This document shows positions 59,876 through 64,000 of a stretch of 64,000 nucleotides of DNA, one piece after another (the first letter of the stretch is position 1; the number at the start of each line of letters is the position of its first letter). The stretch comes from JAJAZB01 sp964244295 (GTDB lineage Bacteria; Bacteroidota; Bacteroidia; Cytophagales; Spirosomataceae), in the NCBI GenBank assembly GCA_964244295.1, contig CAXTIG010000023.1:1-64000 (forward strand). The letters run 5' to 3'. Below the pieces are notes generated by a model. That model saw only the letters and a program-made list of their open reading frames with translations. It was not told the DNA's origin and did no database searches. A program made the translations under genes and the position numbers.

Positions 59876-62077
59876 TTATTCGCTTTTCAGCAGTTTTTTG
59901 ACCAGTTTCTGGTCATCGGCCAGGGCCTGAATCAGGTACATCCCGGTAGCCAGCCCCCGGAGCGGGAAGGTGGTTTCGTGCAGGCGGGCGGCCTGCGAGG
60001 AAGTCCAGGTGGCGATGGTTTTCCCGCTGGCGTTGAGCAGGCTGATTTCGGCGCGGGCGGGTTCGGCCAGACTAAACCGAACCTGACACGCTTCCCCTGC
60101 CGGGTTGGGCGATACGTCGAGGCGGAGGCCCGACGGGGTGGGTTCGAGGGCGGTGATGAGTTCCACCTTCACGCTGACCTGCGCCGTGGCCGTGCAACCC
60201 TCGGTGTTCGTAACGCTCACTTGGTACGCCCCCGTCATGTTGACGTTTGCGTTCGGAATTTTCGGGTTTTGCTGGGGGGATCGGAAACTCAGCGGTCCCG
60301 TCCAGGCGTAAGCCGTGCCGCCCCCGGAACTGAGTTCGATGGTCTGGGTTTCGTAGTACGTGCCCCCGTTAGTGGCCGAAGCGGTGGCCGTGGGCACGGG
60401 CTTCATCGTGACGATGAGCGGCAGGGAATTGGCGCTGGTGCGGCCCCCGTCTTCGCACACGGCGGTGTACGTCGTGACGGCGGTGGGTTTCACCGTGATG
60501 GTCAGGCCGGTCTGGCTGTTCGACCACTTCACCACGCCGAGGCATCCTTCGGCGGTGAGGCGTACTTCCGCGCCGGGGCAGATCGAAAGCAGGTTGGCTT
60601 TCAGCGTGGGCGGCAGCACGGTATCGCGGGCCACGGCAAAGGAGTAAAGTTTCGGGTCGTAGGAGTACCCGGATAATTTCACGTAGTACGTGCCCGCGTC
60701 GAGGGCGTATTTTTTTAGCGAAAGGGCCGTGCCTTGTTGCCCGTTCACATTTTGCAACCGGTTCTGGGTGGCGTTGAAAACCTCCAGGTACATATACTGC
60801 TCCGCTGGCACGTCGCTAACGGTGAAATTCAGCGTCGTTTTGGAGCCGAGCGTGAATTTGAAAAAGTCAAGATCGCCCTGCGCGTTGATGGCCGCTTTGA
60901 TGGGTTTATCCACTTGAATTTCCTTCGCCTGCACGAATGAATTGTTGCATTCGTACACGTCAGTGGTATCGTTGACCAACTTAAAGTCAAAAAGATTGGC
61001 ACTCCCCTGACCAAAATAATTTTCAATCAGCGCGTAGTAGGTACCTTGCTCACACACGAGCGCACTCAGGTAACCGTTGGTACCTTGCTGAAAAGCTTCG
61101 ACGGTAATTCGCTGATTGGCCGGATTGTACAAAAAAAGGCGCGTATACACACTGGCCGGAACGTTCTCGGCATAGACCCCTAACACGCCGGGTTTTTTGA
61201 TGGCTATTTTGAAATAATCTTGATCCCCTTGAGGGTGAATGGCAATTTTAGCCAATTGGCCGCTTTGAATTTCCTTGGCCGCCGTAAACGAGTTGTTGCA
61301 CTCGAAAACATCCGTTGTGTTGAGCGTTACCTTGAAATCGAAGGTCGTTGGACTGGGAGAATTATTGAATATATTTTCAGCGACCACGTAATACGTACCT
61401 GGATCACAGACTAATGCGTTCAGGTATAAGTTTTTCCCCTGGTTATTGTAATCGCTCACCACCTCTTTCGTGGCGGCGTCGTACAGCCTGAGACGGACGG
61501 CAACGGCGGGGGGGACATTCTCGGCGGCCATTTCCAGTACCCCCGGTTTTGTCACCGAAATCTTGAAGTAATCCACATCGCCGCTGGGATGCAGGGCAAT
61601 CTTTACCGCTTGTGCGCTGTTTAATTCTTTCGCCGTTGTGAAGGAGTTGTTGCACTCGAATGCGTCGGTTTCGTTGAGCGTCACCTTCACATCAAATGTC
61701 TCCGGGTTGGCCGAATTATAGGCATTCTGCACCACCACGTAGTAAGTTCCAGCCGCACAGACGTACCCACTCAGGTACGAGTTTTTCCCTGGAGTATTGT
61801 ACTCACTGGCTAACTCCTGGTTGCTGGCATCGAATAACTTTAGCTGAACTCCCACATTGGCAGGTACGTTTTCGGCGACCATTTCCAGGATTCCGGGTCT
61901 TGGAACGGTTACTTTGAAATAATCCGGGTTAGATGCCGGATTCAGGGAGGTTTTAAATGAGGTGCCCAACGTGATGGCATTCGCCTGATTAAAACTATTG
62001 TTCGGCTCGGTTTCGGTGGTTTGGGCCAGCACGGTGCCACTCAGCAGGACCGTCAGGAAAAGTAGAAGATTTTTCAT
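59876..62077 (-). CDS. Secreted protein with four PPC repeats and T9SS sorting domain
   Basis: 733 residues with a signal peptide (MKNLLLFLTVLLSGTVLAQ). Four tandem ~115-residue PPC-type (pre-peptidase C-terminal) domains begin TETEPNNSFNQANAITLG, DAFECNNSFTTAKELN, DVFECNNSFTAAKEIQ and DVYECNNSFVQAKEIQ, each ending near AGTYYVV or QGTYYALI. A PKD/Ig-like stretch (residues about 480-640) and a C-terminal T9SS domain (LRLDVSPNPAGEACQVRFSL) follow, ending KLLKSE. It is probably a surface adhesin-like or binding protein with no catalytic domain. It lies between csgG-like and lipocalin genes. Confidence 0.85.
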   Translation of the reverse strand: MKNLLLFLTVLLSGTVLAQTTETEPNNSFNQANAITLGTSFKTSLNPASNPDYFKVTVPRPGILEMVAENVPANVGVQLKLFDASNQELASEYNTPGKNSYLSGYVCAAGTYYVVVQNAYNSANPETFDVKVTLNETDAFECNNSFTTAKELNSAQAVKIALHPSGDVDYFKISVTKPGVLEMAAENVPPAVAVRLRLYDAATKEVVSDYNNQGKNLYLNALVCDPGTYYVVAENIFNNSPSPTTFDFKVTLNTTDVFECNNSFTAAKEIQSGQLAKIAIHPQGDQDYFKIAIKKPGVLGVYAENVPASVYTRLFLYNPANQRITVEAFQQGTNGYLSALVCEQGTYYALIENYFGQGSANLFDFKLVNDTTDVYECNNSFVQAKEIQVDKPIKAAINAQGDLDFFKFTLGSKTTLNFTVSDVPAEQYMYLEVFNATQNRLQNVNGQQGTALSLKKYALDAGTYYVKLSGYSYDPKLYSFAVARDTVLPPTLKANLLSICPGAEVRLTAEGCLGVVKWSNSQTGLTITVKPTAVTTYTAVCEDGGRTSANSLPLIVTMKPVPTATASATNGGTYYETQTIELSSGGGTAYAWTGPLSFRSPQQNPKIPNANVNMTGAYQVSVTNTEGCTATAQVSVKVELITALEPTPSGLRLDVSPNPAGEACQVRFSLAEPARAEISLLNASGKTIATWTSSQAARLHETTFPLRGLATGMYLIQALADDQKLVKKLLKSE

Positions 62078-62136
62078 GGCTTTTTTTAGTTGAGAGAAAA
62101 CCCGACCGTAAGCCGGGCCAGTTGATTTTTCCAGGT

Positions 62137-63861
62137 TCAGTTCATCGCCAGATTCACCTTCCCCTCCTCCAGGTTCGTCACCTCAAACTTCGCCGTTGGG
62201 TGCTTCGACAGGGCGTCGATCAACTCGTCCGAGGAGCCGCTGTGCTCGACCGAGATCAGGCCCTCGGTGCCCTTCACCGATTTTTTGACGAATTTCACCT
62301 TCGGGTTTTTGCCGATGAGCACGGCCAGCGCGGCGATCTTGGCGTAGCTGGTGTTTTTAATTTCAATTTCGGTGGTGTTCAGCGACGGCCCCGCTGCCGC
62401 CGCCACGGCCCGCCCGCCCGATCCTTTGGCGCTGTTGGCAAAGGCGACGTTCATCGAGCAAAGCCGTTCGAGCAAATACTGCGTCATGTTGTCGGTGGCG
62501 TTGGCGATGGCCTGCTTGTTGGCAATGGCCTCCGATACGTCGATGCCCCCGCCGGAGACGGTGTTGGTCGCCAGGATGGTGCCGTCTTCGGTGGCAATCA
62601 CCCGGATTTCGAGCCGCGCCCGGCAGGCCGTCATGCCACCCTGCGAATTGGTGCGCTCGGAAATGGTCTGGCCCGTCACGATGATATCGGCCCCCATTTT
62701 CAGGCCCAGGGCGGCCATGCTCCCCAGGTCGGTGCCGGTCGAATCCATCAGTTTTTTCATTTTGCCGTACACCTTCGGGTCGATCACCCGGAAGCCCGCC
62801 TCGCTGAAGCGCCGGGTCAGTTCGGTTTCGGTGGCCGTCTGCTCGATTACCACGGGCTTAATCATGGCCGTGGCCGAAGTCTGGCGGCTGGCGGCTTCTT
62901 TGGCAGCGGCGGCATCGGCTTCGCGTTGGCGTTTCCCGCCGAAAATTCCCTTGATGATGGCATTGGTGTTTTCAATGCTCGCCTCGCGCTCGCGGATTTG
63001 CATCTCGCGCTCGCGGCGGGCCAGGTCGGTGTTGTCTTCGGTGCGGGCGGTACCGGCGGTGGTGGCCTCGGTCACGAGAATCATCATTTTAGGCGAACCA
63101 GCTTTGAGCATCTGGCAGTTGGAAGCCGTGTATTTTTTGAACACAATGGGCTTCATCGGCTCCGGAATCGGAATGTTGTCTTTGGCCTCCGCCATGATTT
63201 CCACCGCCCGGATGATGCTTCTCTGCGTGGCGTCCTGCACGGCGCGGCTCTGGGTGGATCCCTTCGTTTCGACCCCAAAAATCCGCACGCTGCTCGACGA
63301 CGAACTCCCCGTGCTGTTTACGTCTTTGGCAAACAAAATTTCGCCCGTTTGGGGGTTGAGCAATTTGAGCGTAAAGCCTACGCTCGCCTGGTTTTTACTC
63401 GAACTGACCCCCATGAACGACGAGGAGGAATTCCCTTCCGAAAAATCGGTGATTTCGCCCGTCACGACGAGTTGCGCCCCCAGCATTTTGCCCGCTTGCG
63501 GGCCGGAGCCGTTGCTGAAACCATCTTGCCCGAAAGCCATTTCGCCGGTGGCATCGCTCACGTTTTTGTTGGTTTCCACCACCCGGAAGCAGTTGGTCTG
63601 CTGAATGGCCGAGGTCAGCATGGTCGCTAGTTCTTCACCGAAACTCGACTGCGCCTGGGCTGATTTGGCCGACACGCTGAAGCGGGCCACTTTCACCACC
63701 ACGCGCTTGTCGTAGGACAGGCCCTTGCATTTTTCGGCCACTTGTTCAATCGTGGTTTCGGGTTGCTTGTTTTTTTTGCTTTGCGACCGGGCGGGCAGCA
63801 CCAGCAGGAGGAGGAAGAGCAGGCCGGTGCCCATCCGGGCGAGTCTGACGAGGGCGTTCAT
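62137..63861 (-). CDS. CsgG/HfaB-family outer-membrane-associated protein with two CsgG-like domains
   Basis: 574 residues with an N-terminal signal (MGTGLLFLLLLVLPARSQ). The first part matches CsgG/HfaB (KVARFSVSAKSAQAQSSFGE, then LATMLTSAIQQTNCFRVVET; GAQLVVTGEITDFSEGNSSS; VGFTLKLLNPQTGEILFAKD), a second related module has RRFSEAGFRVIDPKVYGKM and GADIIVTGQTISERTNSQGG, and a C-terminal tail ends NLEEGKVNLAMN. CsgG forms the outer-membrane secretion pore for curli; Bacteroidota copies lack clear curli partners here. The following T9SS cargo gene may be functionally linked. It is the last gene seen before the right edge. Confidence 0.82.
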   Translation of the reverse strand: MNALVRLARMGTGLLFLLLLVLPARSQSKKNKQPETTIEQVAEKCKGLSYDKRVVVKVARFSVSAKSAQAQSSFGEELATMLTSAIQQTNCFRVVETNKNVSDATGEMAFGQDGFSNGSGPQAGKMLGAQLVVTGEITDFSEGNSSSSFMGVSSSKNQASVGFTLKLLNPQTGEILFAKDVNSTGSSSSSSVRIFGVETKGSTQSRAVQDATQRSIIRAVEIMAEAKDNIPIPEPMKPIVFKKYTASNCQMLKAGSPKMMILVTEATTAGTARTEDNTDLARREREMQIREREASIENTNAIIKGIFGGKRQREADAAAAKEAASRQTSATAMIKPVVIEQTATETELTRRFSEAGFRVIDPKVYGKMKKLMDSTGTDLGSMAALGLKMGADIIVTGQTISERTNSQGGMTACRARLEIRVIATEDGTILATNTVSGGGIDVSEAIANKQAIANATDNMTQYLLERLCSMNVAFANSAKGSGGRAVAAAAGPSLNTTEIEIKNTSYAKIAALAVLIGKNPKVKFVKKSVKGTEGLISVEHSGSSDELIDALSKHPTAKFEVTNLEEGKVNLAMN

Positions 63862-64000
63862 CGGGAAAACGGGTTAGGGTGAAGGAGAAAAAGAAGATGA
63901 TTTGGAAAAAGAGAGAGGGATGATTAAAAAAAGAGAGGGATGAAAAGGCAGAATCCGCTCGTAAAGAACTCACCCGGCCAGGGCGGAGACAACCCCCAGA

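Noticed and set aside
1..64000. tRNA, rRNA or riboswitch genes
   Set aside because: No stretch with cloverleaf-like arms or a recognised aptamer was found by eye; a covariance-model scan would be decisive.

Overview
The window is a 64 kb piece of a Bacteroidota chromosome, most likely Cytophagales (Spirosoma/Runella/Larkinella-like). The evidence is GC-rich coding DNA, a SusC/SusD pair, type IX secretion parts and cargo (a PorE-like OmpA protein, PorD/DUF4835, two proteins with C-terminal sorting domains), the bamD-rpoZ(Rpb6)-coaBC-porD-recN gene order, and promoters of the TTTG-N19-TAnnTTTG type. No tRNA, rRNA or CRISPR array was seen.

Layout. 1-2.9 kb: an AT-rich partial gene, a frameshifted lipoprotein, a sugar isomerase-like TIM barrel, a decayed DUF433/DUF5615 toxin-antitoxin pair and a YjbQ protein. 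2.9-5.9 kb: PorE-like protein and an XRE regulator. 5.9-13.4 kb: a peptide natural-product (RiPP/bacteriocin-like) locus with a 63-residue double-glycine precursor, a CPBP membrane protease, a putative HExxH-family peptide modification enzyme with an HQxxH motif, a secreted metallo-beta-lactamase-fold protein, a C39-peptidase ABC exporter and a frameshifted HlyD adaptor. The precursor and CPBP genes are very AT-rich; the rest approaches the host composition. 13.4-25.3 kb: tilS, an OstA-like protein, a T9SS cargo protein, the bamD-to-recN operon, a small Sm-like protein, an SCO protein and an outer-membrane protein. 25.3-42.2 kb, mostly minus strand: LOG protein, hydrolase, VOC protein, a nine-PAS histidine kinase, rodA-mrdA, an enlarged Ddl-like ligase, NifU, Mrp, two paralogous lipoproteins and a GSCFA protein. 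42.2-64 kb: a GH63-like glucosidase, two toxin-antitoxin-like pairs, a SusC-SusD-esterase-S15 peptidase cluster, a sugar dehydrogenase, a two-component pair and a CsgG/PPC/lipoprotein operon.

Two themes stand out. The first is the peptide locus, whose parts form a plausible complete pathway: regulator with operator, precursor, attenuator-like hairpin, protease or immunity protein, modifier, exporter. The second is the density of palindromic elements. About twenty inverted repeats with arms of 13-42 bp occupy most larger gaps. They fall into sequence families (ends TGTCATCC, GTCACCCT, TCATTGCGAGCGG, or core CCCCTAAAGGGGGC) plus one-off low-complexity palindromes. One element lies in frame inside coaBC, and a repeat-derived insert appears in the GSCFA gene, so these sequences also enter coding regions.

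Three single-base frameshifts fall in the first 13 kb (lipoprotein, DUF433, hlyD) and none was noticed later. They may be real decay or uncorrected indels in the assembly. All calls come from reading the sequence; nothing was searched or computed.
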